The notes under the pieces were generated by a model. That model did no database searches and was not told where the DNA came from. It was given only the letters and a program-made list of their open reading frames with translations. A DNA stretch of 64,000 bases from Trachythela sp. YZ-2020 (taxonomy: Eukaryota; Cnidaria; Anthozoa; Malacalcyonacea; Clavulariidae): NCBI GenBank assembly GCA_016169945.1, contig JADLSH010000387.1, positions 1,240,001 through 1,304,000 of the forward strand. Reading direction: 5' to 3'. This document shows, one piece after another, positions 12,760 to 25,800 of the stretch (position 1 is its first letter; the number at the start of each line of letters is the position of its first letter). The position numbers and the translations under genes are program-made.

Positions 12760-13758
12760 ATGAATCAAAGGAATTTCACATCTGTAAACTCAATCTTTCC
12801 TACGGAAGACGTTTTTAAACAATGCTATTCAAATGATCTCACAACCTATCTCGTGCAGCCTGTTAAAGGTGATCTTCAGGTGAACAACACAGTCTTGGCA
12901 ATAGTCAACAGTATTCTTTCAATATGTGGAACATTTTCAAACCTATTTGTGATTCTTACATACTGGCGTGCTCGAGATCCGAGTATGAAACGTCTTTCTA
13001 ATATGTTGGTAATAAGCCTGGCGTACAGTGACATCCTAGTTACTGCTCTGATACAACCCTTATATATATTTAGAAAAGGTTACTATGAAATTTACGGGCA
13101 ACACGATTGTGTTCTCTTTGGTATCCTTAGACTAGGAATTCATTATTGTTGCGGTATATCTGCAATGACTGCCATTTTAGCAACTGTTGAAAGATATATC
13201 TCAATTGCAAGGCCGTATTCTTATCCAGTAGGCCTATTGATAACACGTACTCGACTTAAAGTCATTATTCTCATGCTATGGGTAGCTTATCTTTTCATCA
13301 TTTGCTCCAGGGTTTGGTTTTTACCGCTTTTTGTATTAAATATCATCAGTAGTATCATTGCTATCACATTCTTAATTTCTATATCATCAATGTGGAGCCA
13401 TATTTTCATTCTGGCAAAGAGACATAAGAAATCGATAAAAAGACAACTTGCTGGAGTACAAATTATGAAGCAATATAAAGAAACCTATTCAGTCACTTAC
13501 ATTATCTTGTTATGTATAACGCTGTGTATGTAACATGCCCATATTAATTATGGCAACATACGGATCTTTTTACGAAGTTAATTTCCGCTATCTTTACGTA
13601 TTTTTGCCTTGGGCAGAAACACTATACTCTTCTTTAATTCGACTGCTAATTCCGCGATTTTTACCTGGCGAGAGAAGAAATTTCGTCGTGCTTTTAAAGA
13701 ATTGATAAAATTGAAAGGAATTCGGTAGCACCTGCTAGCTTGCACGTAGAAGCAGTAA
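12760..13758 (+). pseudogene. Decayed tandem copy of the class A GPCR
   Basis: Nearly identical to the receptor at 9768-10745 through TM6, with a different but equally N-glycosylatable N-terminus (MNQRNFTS). A 6-bp in-frame insertion adds Gly-Leu after the Tyr-Pro-Val that follows ERYISIARP. In TM6 a 4-bp insertion creates a frameshift and a stop at 13531-13533, so the intact frame is 257 aa and lacks most of TM6, TM7 and the tail. The remaining TM7 sequence is still recognisable downstream but has further indels (+2 near 13625, -1 near 13722). A truncated five-to-six-helix product cannot be excluded. Confidence 0.85.
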
Positions 13759-14845
13759 TTGCTAGAAACATCGAAATGAACCAACTTAAGAAGTGAAAAT
13801 ATCCGCCGTAGAGAGCTACGAACCCTAGCACGACAAGAATTCCCGCCAATTCACTGAAAAAGGAACAGATATAGTAATACTAGCAAAATGTGAGGATTGT
13901 TCGAGACAAAGAATAAAAAAAATATCTGAACGTTGGAACGTTCAGAATTTGAAACAAGTTCAATTATAGCTAATCACGCCTGGACTCATTCACATACTTA
14001 TTGTGCAGACAATAACTTAATTTGAGCCACAGCAGCAACAATGTTCTATTAGTCCTAAGAAATAATGACTTGAATATAGCTTTTATCTCCTACGTTTGCA
14101 TTATAAATAATTGCCTACGCCATCCATTTAATATATATTGAATCGTGAAGAACCTGCAGGACTTAATTATTCTTATCTAATCCGATGGCGTTATTAAGTT
14201 TAAGTGTTTACTACATTGGCATTGAATATCATTTAGCACTACCTGAAAGCACTTTTAGTAAAAAGACAACGCGTAATCTATCAAACGTAATATAGTGCTT
14301 GCTCCCATTGTGAAGGACAATTGAAATTAATTTCTTTACATTTGTTGACAATTAAAGAAGAAAAGAAAAGCGAACAATCTATTACTTCGAAGTAGTATAT
14401 AGTTGGATGATTGTTCTCTCTCCCCATGCAAACCGATCAAATAAAGGTGGGTGTTAAGCCGGTCAAATGCATTTAAAAGTCATCGGATATTTGGCTACAG
14501 CAATATCAGTAAAAAGCAATGCCAATTACTTATGATGAGTGTAATTTTCAATCTCTTAATTCCCTATTTAAGCCATCAAAATCTTAATTCCCTATTTAAG
14601 CCATCTATATATAGTTTCCGATAGTAATATTTATGTCACATTTCCTTTCCAGCTTACTACACCGAAAATTATGCAGGACGCTCACCTTGTTACTATACAT
14701 AACAAGTTTTCGGTCACAGATTCGCTGACTCTATACATATTGACACAGTCCAAGGCGCGGACTAAATGTGAATGGACTATAATTAGATATAGAAGGTTTT
14801 GGTGGATGGATATTTCGAGTGAAATATTATATACAATATTTTAGA

Positions 14846-15420
14846 CCTGAACGGGAACGGCTGCGAAAAATGCAACTCTAAGTCCTCCGACAGGAATTGA
14901 ACTGCGGCCCTGCGATTCCGGTGCAGCGCTCTGAGCTACAGAGTCCAGTTGCCAAGCGTTAACCACAAGTTCATGTATATATATAGATACGGGTACTGCG
15001 GGTTGTGATAAGGTAAATTACAAGATGTTTTTTTCTTTTTTCTTTCCTTTTTTTTTCTGCATCTCACTCGATTGCAATTGATGTAGAAGGTTTTGGTGGA
15101 TGGATATTTCGAGTGAAATATTATATACAATATTTTAGACCTGAACGGGAACGGCTGCGAAAAATGCAACTCTAAGTCCTCCGACACGAATTGAACTTGC
15201 GGCCCTGCGATTCGAGTGAGATGCAGAAAAAAAACATCTTGTATCACAACCCGCAGTACCCGCATCTATATATATACATGAACTTGTGGTTAACGCTTGG
15301 CAACTGGACTCTGTATAGCTCAGTGGTCAGAGCGCTGCACCGGAATCGCAGGGCCGCAGATTCAATATCCATCCACCAAAACCTTCTACATCAATTGCAA
15401 TCGAGTGAGATGCAGAAAAA
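14846..15420. repeat. tRNA-derived SINE copies in opposite orientations
   Basis: A minus-strand copy contains a tRNA-like segment at 14884-14945 (A-box-like TAGCTCAG, B-box-like GTTCAATTCCTG). A partial second minus copy follows at 15078-15210, and a plus-strand copy at about 15217-15400 has its tRNA-like part near 15306-15365. All share tail phrases such as CATCCACCAAAACCTTCTAC and CTCGAGTGAGATGCAG variants. The anticodon loop does not give a functional tRNA, so these are SINEs. Confidence 0.75.
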
Positions 15421-15621
15421 AAAATATCTTATAATTAGATATGTTAGAATGGTTAAATACATGAATTGTGCAATTGTGCAAAAATAGAGAACAACGAACG
15501 CTGCTTAGTTAAGTACATCACCATTTGGTACGTGGATATAAGAATATATTTATAACTTAATCAATTCATTTTAAAATCTCAATATAATCTATATTCAAAA
15601 ATACATATTAAGCTACTAAAA

Positions 15622-16820
15622 CTAGTCTAGCACAATTACATCCTCTGGCGTTTCCTTAGAACTTCTCAATTCTATTCCTAGATTGGAAATATCGGTAAAC
15701 GGTCCATTTTCAGCAGCAAAATTATTATTTTGTTTAGCAGGATGTAAAGAAGGCTCAGTTGATGTATTCATTTCATTGTCACTGTGAACGAGTTCACCTT
15801 CGCCAGAAATAGAACGAAGTTTATCTGCCATATTGGTATGATTTTCTGTTTGAAAGCGCCTCAAAAGTCGCGAAGCCAAGGAGGTTGTCTCTCGAGAGGG
15901 TGTGTCAGAGGCAGAAACTAAACACTTCGGTATGTTCGATTGAACTTTACCAATATCACTTTTGTCATTCAGTCCATCATGTGCAGTCGACGATTCTTGT
16001 CCTTCAACTTCCCTAGGTTTTCTATTCAGTCCCTGCAAGCTATCAATGAAGATGTCATCTTCAAAATCTGATAAATCTTCATTCGGTAAGGTGTTTGATT
16101 CAATCGAAATATCGCAATTATCGTAATGGTTATTTAATAATTTGGAACTTAGAGATCGTCTGACGCTCTTACAAGGGCTATCGTGTATTGGAGTTACATT
16201 TTGCAGACTTGCAACAAACGAATGTGTTAGTAAATCATCAATAGCTCCAAGGTCACCTCCAATAGATTGGTCTATCGTGATATCTGCCAGGTTGAGCATT
16301 GTCTTTTCATTTTCAGCTGGAGAGTTAAAACCGTTGACGGCTTTAAAGACATCGCATATAGGAAAGTTGACATTCGGAAGAATGCATGGACTACCAACGA
16401 TGTTAGATGAAACATTTTTACAACTGCCAGTCCCCTGCGCATGAACTTGGTGTATCTCATCAGCAACAGTATCCACCTGTTCATCAGGAATTATACAAAC
16501 AAAATGCGCGCGACTTGCGCCCTCTTTGGAATCCAAATTTTCAGAAGTTCGAGTATAATTGGTCATTGCACCAGCTAGTGAATTATCTTCAACCTCATAA
16601 TTCGTGCAATCTTGGTGTGGTTTACATTGACGTTTCTCTGCTGATGAGCTGTTCTCAGGTGTCTTCCTGGAAAGATCTTTATCATTACAATCATCGTTAC
16701 AAAGTTCCGTCATCTTCGTGTTCTCGTTAAGGTCTATGTTATTGATTCTGCTCAGCAGATCATCTAAATATTCCGGTTCATCTGATGCGGTTCTATTTTT
16801 CTGGCTCTTCTTCGTTTTAC
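15622..16820 (-). CDS. GEN1: GEN1 exon 13, disordered C-terminus and stop
   Basis: A single long terminal exon encodes about 399 residues rich in Ser, Asn, Asp and Glu, starting GKTKKSQKNRTASDEPEYLD and ending VIVLD. Short acidic clusters (LSDFEDDIFIDSLQG) may be protein-interaction motifs, but this is inference. Vertebrate GEN1 also has a long poorly conserved C-terminus with export and localisation signals; none is assigned here. The open frame extends upstream of the acceptor to 16884, but the phase with exon 12 supports the start at 16820. Confidence 0.88.
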
Positions 16821-19800
16821 CTATATAATAAAATAAAGAAAATATTTCCTGAACTGTAGAGCTCTGTGGTGAGCGAGCGTACATACTAAATGTTTGAGTA
16901 TAATTCTTGCATAGATAACTACTATATATGCGGTGATAAAAGATTTTGGCTCAGGTTTAGGGGGGGGGTGGGGGTATGGTGTACTGGGGGTATGTAACTT
17001 GGTAAAAGGTGTTGTTCATACATGTATATAGGGAAAGCGCAGCCTGGCTTAAAGTACAGTTAAGGAATATTCCATGACCATATGTAGGCTATACTTGTAC
17101 ACTATAACTGTTCTCAGAAATACACCCACCTTTGCTCTTTTTGGCTGCTAGTTCGGTTTCAAATCTTTCAACAAGCGCAGGAAATTTCTTGCACATAATC
17201 TAAAAATGAATCTTCGAATATATAAACGTGTTTCTGGCACAATGGTTTGTACATGAATCTTTCATTTCTGCGACCGTGGTTCTATTCCTGAAGTTGTATG
17301 ATCATATTTTTTTGCACTGTGGGTACAGATTTTTGCCATTCAACAGCCAATCAAAGTCGAGAACCATTTTCTTGTATATTATTACATCAATAGCGCAGTC
17401 TCGAGTGCGATTTAGAAGAAAAAACAACACATTTATGGATATCGATGAAATACCAGGATTTCGTCACGAAATAAAAAGGATGTGAAGATAAATATAATAT
17501 TTTCATATGTGAAGATATCGATGACGTCAGTGCCAAATCAACCAATAACATGTTAACACCGTTGCTAGGCAACATTCTTGCCGTTTTAAAATAAATATGG
17601 CTTCAGAATATGTGTTTGGCGAGTTAGCAGAGTTTGATAACAATTGCCAAGAATCCCGTCCGTGAGTTAACTACGACTCTTTAAAGTTGCATTTATTATT
17701 ATATATCTCACACTAAACTTGTCCAATCAGAGAACAAGGTGTGTACCACATGACCATGGTATTTATTTGCGAATACCATCCCAGGGCTAACTCGTACCCA
17801 GAGTCTTTTTCCCGAGGCATGGTATTCGACGTCTCGATTTACCCCTTGTTCCAGGTCTACTGTACAACTAATAAATATAAGTGTGTTATGGTTCACGAAA
17901 GGTTAGAGAAAGCTCGATACCATAAAGACAGAGCAAACAGTATACTAGGTGGCTTACATCAAAGTCTTTATCAAGTGGCACCATGGTCCCGCATAGGGTG
18001 AACCTGACGGTAGTGAAGATTATGAGGTAAGTCTACTATATTCATATAATTATGCATATATGATTGTATAGGAGTCTACAGTACCTCTTTTGCTTTGACA
18101 TTAACAAACATCTTTGGCCAGGCCTTGCTAGTTTGATCTTCCGTATTCCACTCAATTTCATAGTATTCCTTGCCTTGTCTCACTCTTGGCTTGACGATTC
18201 TGAACAGTTACATTTTATTAATTAAATAATGTTCATTTATTATATATAAATCTTATCTGAACCCTTCCGATTCAGAAATCAGAAACCTCGAAGGTTTTTA
18301 TCGGAACACAACAAGTTATTACCGTCTTCTTTCCTCAACGTATAATTTACTTCTAGGGGACCGTTCATTTTTTATCTGGGAGGGGGCCTGGTGGAATTTA
18401 GTGTGCTCTCTTAAATCTTTAGCATGGCCCACCCCTTCATACTCAACTTTTTCCCAGTGGCCCACCCCTAAATAATGATATTTTTCAAATAACCCCCCCC
18501 CCCACCTTCTCTCCTAAAAATTCCATGTAACGTTATAAAACTCGTTTTTGTGAGCAAAAGCGTTGTGATCATTGGATGACTTTTAATATTGTTCTATAAA
18601 CAGATAGAACAAGTTGTAACTATGTTGTAAATATCTTGTTCAAGAGATGTGTCAGGATTTATTTAAGAAGCAGTTGCAAGGCTTAGCGCAATTGCTTAGT
18701 CATTTTATTGGGTCTTGCATATGTAGGGGGGTCAGGGGGCATGCTCTCCGGAAAATTTTGAATTTTAGTAGCCCAGCATGGCCATTTCGTGCGCTTTCAG
18801 GGTGACATTCTTGAAAACAAAACCACAAAATATTGTATCGTTTTTTTGTGTGCCCCCCCCCTTTGCCATTTTTTCTCTCGTGCCCATCGTTGTAAAGCCA
18901 TTTTTTATGGCCCACCCCCCAATTCCACCAGCCCCCCCCTCCCAGATAAAAAATGAACGGTCCCTAGTAACCAAATTCATCAGTACAAGAAACGCTACCT
19001 TGCAGGGGAAAATAAAAGACCTCGAGTAAGGTTCATGTGCGCCAATTGCCAGTCAGTCACAAGAATCAATATCTATAGAAGTAAACATTATACGTTTGTA
19101 GACGTAAGCCATTTCTATCCTACCACAATTAACAAATCACGAATCCTTAATAAGGTCACGTGCCTGCAGGCCCGATATTTCACCATGTCGAACTGGTGCG
19201 TATTGGCCAGTAAAGCTTAATATCACCACTTTCTTCGTTGTTATCACAGTTTTGCAAATTATAAAACGACATTACGAAGTATATTTGGAATATTGATATC
19301 GACGTTTATTCCATCTGTTTATTTAAGAAATTAAGAACGGGAAACATTATCTTCGAATAACATGCATGGCGTGAGCATGCATGGCGTGAACATGCATGGC
19401 GTGAGCATGCATGGCGTGAACATGCATGGCGTGAACATGCATGGCGTGAACATGCATGGCGTGAACATGCATGGCGTGAACATGCATGGCGTGAACATGC
19501 ATGGCGTGAACATGCATGGCGTGAACATGCATGGCGTGAACATGCATGGCGTGAACATGCATGGCGTGAACATGCATGGCGTGAACATGCATGGCGTGAA
19601 CATGCATGGCGTGAACATGCATGGCGTGAACATGCATGGCGTGAACATGCATGGCGTGAACATGCATGGCGTGAACATGCATGGCGTGAGTTCAGTATAT
19701 ACATAATTATTTCGTCGTAAAAATAGGATCAATTCCCTCAATATTTTAAAATTTATTTAAACTTTTACACCGGCGGAATTTTCAGTTTATGGGCCAATTG

Positions 19801-22800
19801 AAAATTGTCTACCTATTTGATACGCACAGTATGACGTGGGCAGGTAAAGAACAGTGAGCTCCATATATATCTGGAGTAAGAACTTCTAATGTTCGGCTAA
19901 TAGGAAAATTGAAGTCAAGATGGCGGCAATTGACGTCCAAACTCACGAAGGTCATAAACAGTTTTAATACAATCATTAATATCGTATCGCTAATCAAGTT
20001 ATTAGCTCATAAAATCATGATGTTATTGTTGAAATCGAAGTAAAACAAGAAATTTGGCACACTCCTTGCCGCTTGTGCAAACCGAGCAGACAAAAACAAT
20101 AGAAAGGGACTGGCACTGGACGTTGATTTCCGCCATCTTTGGCTTCACTTTTTGGACGTGAGTTCTCACTCCAGATACATATGGAGCTAACTGGTAAAGA
20201 ACCGCTCCAGAAAAAAGGCATTAGGGAGCTTTAGATTGGACTACGACTACGAGTACGACTACGAGATTTGTCAGCTTAACGTCTGCATGCTACTACAAAC
20301 TCATAGTTGTACTCGCTTTGGCTCAACTGTTGTTATAAAGATGTGCTGTGCCAAAGAGAGGACGATGACAAGTTTGTCGTAGCAGATACTTAACGTGAAA
20401 ATCTCGTAGTCGTAGTAAAATCTAAAGCTCCCTATTGTAAGATAAAGGACGACTTTCAATTTGTTATTACATCTTTCGTTTCTACCAGCTATTTTTAATA
20501 GTTCGAAAATCGAACTAGACTGTCACGGTTTATTCGTCAAAAATATGTTCAACTGAACCTTGAATATAGAATATTAGTCAAATTCCTACCTTTTCCTCGG
20601 TATATTCTTTTGGCCACTCGAGTTTTCGGAAAAATAACTCCTGTGTAGGAATATACACCAGTAGAAGAAACAGTCATTATATTATAATGAAGATTCTCTG
20701 GGTTTTGCAACTGTGAATTCGCTATTTTCGTGAACAAGATCTTTGACTCGTACAGTATATCCAGTCGTTTTTCTTGCTAAACCTCAATTCACCTTGCACT
20801 TTCCCAAATAGTCCATTCCCCTGTTATAATCCAGGGACCATGAAAGGAAAAGGCTCCATGCGAAGCAGTTATGTATTTCATATTGAATTAACACCATTAT
20901 AGAGCGTTACTCAGAAATGGTCTATTGTGATATCATGTCAGCCTATTTACCTTAACTCCTTCTAAATCTGGACATTTCCATTTAAGGTTGATGTTCGCAT
21001 TTCCAAGTTTGGGAGAAAGAAATTCTTGTATCACCTGTTTAAACAAGAAGTATTGTATTGTCAGTGATTCTTATAAACGTATATTATACACGAATTACGA
21101 GTATTCAGTTATATTGTATGGGATTAAAATTATTGTCAGTGATATGATATAGAATTACTTACTGATTTATTGGGAAAATCTGGAAGTTTGACAGCTTTCC
21201 TAAAGAAACGAGATTATTATAATATGGACAAATTGAACAATAACTGTATAAATTTCGAAAGACTTGCCCAAGTCCGTCTCAGAGTTCTTTTACTATAGCC
21301 AACTCAGTATAAGTGGATAACTATAAAGGAACGAGAACGCAATTGCCCAGGACCGTTCGACAAGACAGGGATAAGATTATGGAAATTCATTGCCTGCATT
21401 GGCATTGTGTCGTGAAAACAAACCTTTTTATTGCCACTTCCAAACTTGTCAAGTCATCAGGATGAATGTCAGGCGATGATTTCCACGCGTGAAACCTATG
21501 AGAAAAAATGAATATAAAACCTATTATGGTAATAAATCATTGAAATCAATGAAAAATTCATCTAGTAAACAACCAGGCAAAATAGAGTATTGCAGTTGTT
21601 TTATTTGCCTATTTTATAATTGACTCATTTTAGCCTTCATTTAATGTCAGATGTGCGCCACATTCATTCAAAAGTAAATGGTACATTTGAAAATTAGTCT
21701 ATAAAATCTATCCTCTGTAATCTGTACGATACAGATCGATTGGTTACTCCCCTGCTCTCTACCGTCAATAGTCCATTCTGAAATCTGAAGTTTATTATAA
21801 TTCTTGTACCAAAAAGGAAATCAATTAAATACGACATCCCGATTTTTATTTGCAATTCAATAACGTACAGTGGACCATGGGGAGTTGGTGACACAACGGA
21901 TATAATAAATAACAGGACGAATAAATTATCGTCCTGAACACCAAGAGAGAGTAGTGTATTAAGTTACCTGTAGTTTATATAAAGTATAAGTTTATAATGC
22001 CTATCTTGCATTCAGCTGTTTACCTACCCTGCGTAAAGCCGCGGCCCTCGTTGTGGGGTTTTGGTCGCGAATAACTTGGGAAACAGGGCCTGCAGTAAAA
22101 ATCACCTTTCGTGACTAAACGCCAAATAAAGGCTCGTTAAAATTGACAAATATAAATTTACCTGAAATATGGGGAAAACCCGGGTCGAAAAATCTATTCG
22201 CTTGTGCGTAAACATTTCAATCAAATATGGTGTTGAGTGTTGACCAATCAAATTCTACTTCAAAAATTGAACAGAGGGTTTTTCTGCATGCAGGTCCCCA
22301 TTTCCAAAGACATTTCGCGACCCAAAACTGTTTATCCCTTGAACCAACACTTGTACCCCAAATCAAGGCACTGACTACCTACCTGTCCAACAAGTCAACA
22401 CCAGGTAGAGAGGTAAATAATCTGACTGCCGTCTCTTTACCAACCCCAGGAACACCTGCAGGAAGGTAATCACAGCCAAGCAGCAAAGCCAGAGCGATCA
22501 TATTTCGTCGAGTCAAACCTAAGATTATAAAAAGGGGATAGTCAAAGAAGAGCCTTTTCATACTCCCTCAATTCTAACACTGCCAAAAACAACGGGATTT
22601 CACGTATGAAAAAAAATTAAAACATTGGCTTTGCTAGTTTATACACCATGCATCCAGCATTTTAAAAATACATACTAAAATACATTTTTTCTCAGTCATA
22701 TTTTCTAAACGAACTCTCTATATATTCCCTATATGAAGAATTTTTGTCAAAAGGGTCCTGGCTGATAGCGTGCCATGTCTCAGGACTAATATTTCGTAAG

Positions 22801-25800
22801 AAATATGGCCACCGGCCATAGGATTGGTAAAAATTGCTCTCTTCCTGGGAACCTGAGTTATGGTTGAAAATTCCCGGTCTTGTAATTTGCGAAAAACTGC
22901 AGCTATTAGCCTTTTACCTTAGACTTAGTTAATTTTACGACACAGTATATAAGATCATATAATGGATGCATTTTGTAATATGTTCTTTCAAAACGTTTAG
23001 CTGCATGGTCAGTGACCATGTAACTCTGGAACAGCTGGTAGAGTACTACCGTACTCCACAGTATTGTAACTATGTTAATTTTATATGCATGACAGTTCCG
23101 ATAACCTGTGAGCTTAAATTCATGTAATCTTTTTCCAATTGTAACTTAATAGATTCTAACTACTGAATAATTTCTTGGAAAGCATAGTGCTCACTCCTGT
23201 CAGTCACATATTCAATTGTTATCTGTAGACTGTACTTAACTGATTTATAAACAATTAGCAATTACAGTTTTCCGTTTTAATTTCTGTAAAATTTCTGCGG
23301 ATGGTGAAGTTCAAAATATTTCCGGGAACATGGGTCACATGCTTTAAATAACGTACCCAAACCACTTTCAATTTCTTCCAATCTGAAAACCTGCAGGTTA
23401 TCTGTGGGATTCTAGAAACAAAACAAAATAAAAACAGTATAGCACAATCATTCAGTGTACTCACATGACTGGGTGTATAATTGGCACCCATCTAGTGGAA
23501 TGTCATAGCAACATTAAGAAGTCTAGGAACAGTACAGAACGCTTTCAGCCAGCTAGGGTACTATATAAAAATGTTTCAATCACAATACAAACGGTCCGTA
23601 ATGCGTATTGGTTTTCCCTAGACGACGTACTGTACTCCGTTAATGAGTAATACAGTAAGCTTCTGCTTGGCTGACACAAAATATTGATCGAAAATTATCA
23701 AGGAAAAGTACAGCACAGAGTCCACTATCTCTATCTTATACGCCTACGTTGTTGACAGAAACAACTGCGATTAATAATACCACTGAAAATTAAAGCTACT
23801 TTGAATCATTTTGATCAGGGCGACTAAACTATATAGTTGATATAAATTGTTCACCGAAGCGGTCAGTTTTATTCTTTCGTAAAAATAGGTACAACTACAA
23901 GATAGTAAAATGTCTTATATTTTTTATTTAATATATACTATTTATTGTTGGCAATATAGGACTTTTTTATAGGTTATTACAGAATCATCCTCAGAGAAAT
24001 GAAAAAACTAGTTTCATATTAATCTTAGTAGAAGGTGTTATTAGATGGAATGCTCGAATGGAAATTTATATACATTTTTAGACCTAGCCAGGAGTAGTTG
24101 ATGAAACTTAGGCCCTCTGGCAGGAATTGAACCTGCGGTCCTGCGATTCCGCACCGGATTCTGCACCGGAATCGCAGGGCCACAAGTTCAATTCCTGCCA
24201 GAGTGCCTAAGTTGCATATTTCGCAACTGCTCCTGGCAAGGTCTAAAAATGTATATAAATTTCCGTTCGAGTATTCCATCTACTAACACCTTCTACTATT
24301 TAATATTCCTATCGAGCGAGATGCCGAGAAAAATCTTGATATTTACTCATATTAATCTTACACCGCAGAGAACAACGAAAAATTCGTTGTCTCAAGCGGG
24401 ATTCAAACTCTCGCATCTTCGGGTTCCTAGACAGCGGCTCTACCCATTGAGTTATCGAGCTAACGGAGATTGGTGGCGAGTATTATCCAATTTAATTGCA
24501 CGAAATATTGTCGCGACGACTTAACGCTTGTCTTAGACAACGCACAGTGTTTCAAATCTATTATTTTCTTTGTCCTATGCAGTGTAAGATTAATATGAAA
24601 CTATATAGTAATATTTTATATTGAGTTAATTTTCACAGTATGATTATCATACACAGAGTATGAAATTAAAGTCATTTATTATATTCATTTTGAAATCAAT
24701 GGCATTTCTTGCAATCTGATTGACAGATTGGTCAAAAATAGTGCGATTAATTCCCAAATCGCACTATTTTGAGCTTTGCTCACATCATCTTGAGTATTAA
24801 TCCCATCATTTTTAAACCAATCAGATTGAAGCTCTGCACCACAACAACCAATCAGATTGAATGATAGAATTCAACTTTAAAGAAATATGTGAGCTAGCAA
24901 GTGACCAAATCTGTTCACCATAAATTGTCAATATATTCTAGACTGCATTATTGCAGTTTTTTTCATAAAAATCAACATAAAGGCGAATAGAAAAGAATAT
25001 CAAAGAATATCAATATTTTTCACAAATAATAATGGCCAAATTATCAATAAAATTTTGAATGAAACATTGTCAAAATGTCAACAAAAACAAGTTTCATTTG
25101 AGCATATTAAAATATGGATTGACCGATCGTAGTGTCGACGTTTGAATGCACAAAATCACAAGAAACGTTTCAATCAATTTATATATAAAGTCTACGATAT
25201 CTTTAAACTTACTTTTGCGGTCTTTACTTCTAAAAATCCACTCACATTTTGCTTGTTTATACTGAGGGGCTATTTATATGGGGCGAGCTAGCTCGGGTAC
25301 CCGAGCTGGCCCGGTTTTGGCGAGTTCCCACGTTTGCTATTATTTCCCATTAAATTTCATGTTCCGTTTATATGGAAACCGAGCTGGCCCGCCTAAGCGA
25401 GATCTTGGGTCAGTCGAGGCTGGAATTTTTCATATCAACGCAATGACCCGAGCTGGCTCGCCTACCCGGGCTGGGAATAAATGCTGTGTTTACGCGAATA
25501 TATTGTTGTTAAAGACATTTTCTCGACAGATTTCGATCTTAAAGGGTCTCTGTGATCGTTTCTGTGGGTTATAACTGAAAAACTTGTTCACGAAAGTTTT
25601 TCAGGTTGCTGGGAAAATTTGTTTATATTATTTAATTTAGCCCGGGTGCTTTGTTTTGGCGAGCCAAAACAAAGTCTGAACAGTCTCATGTAAACACGGG
25701 TGAAATTTGTCTCGGGAAAGCGAGCTAGCTCGGGTACCCGGGCTGGCTTGCCTCCATATAACCAGCCCGTGAGTCTTTTCAAGTTTTTGTCAATTTGTCA

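Larger units (their letters stand above)
9420..14540. repeat. Tandem duplication of a GPCR locus
   Basis: Approximately 9420-11520 and 12420-14540 are direct copies including the receptor and both flanks. Shared flanking phrases include ATTCGGGATGCCAAATTTAT upstream and TATTACTTCGAAGTAGTATA downstream. Coding identity is very high while the flanks carry many small indels. The spacer (about 11520-12420) shows no gene. Confidence 0.85.

Noticed and set aside
18354..18967. The MITE acting as a clean spliced intron (introner-like)
   Set aside because: The flanking GT (GTTACT) and AG (CCCTAG) would join TTG to AAG TAA, creating an immediate stop; no frame-preserving pair of sites was seen.
19361..19690. 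CRISPR-like array
   Set aside because: No spacers; it is a plain tandem repeat in an animal intron.
19306..19741. Four overlapping 111-136 aa frames of penta-peptide repeats
   Set aside because: They are all translations of a 15-bp minisatellite in different frames; nothing suggests translation.
20770..20825. Possible extra GEN1 exon (minus, MDYLGKCK in one frame)
   Set aside because: Exons 8 and 9 join perfectly without it; its reading frame after the acceptor does not fit phase 0.
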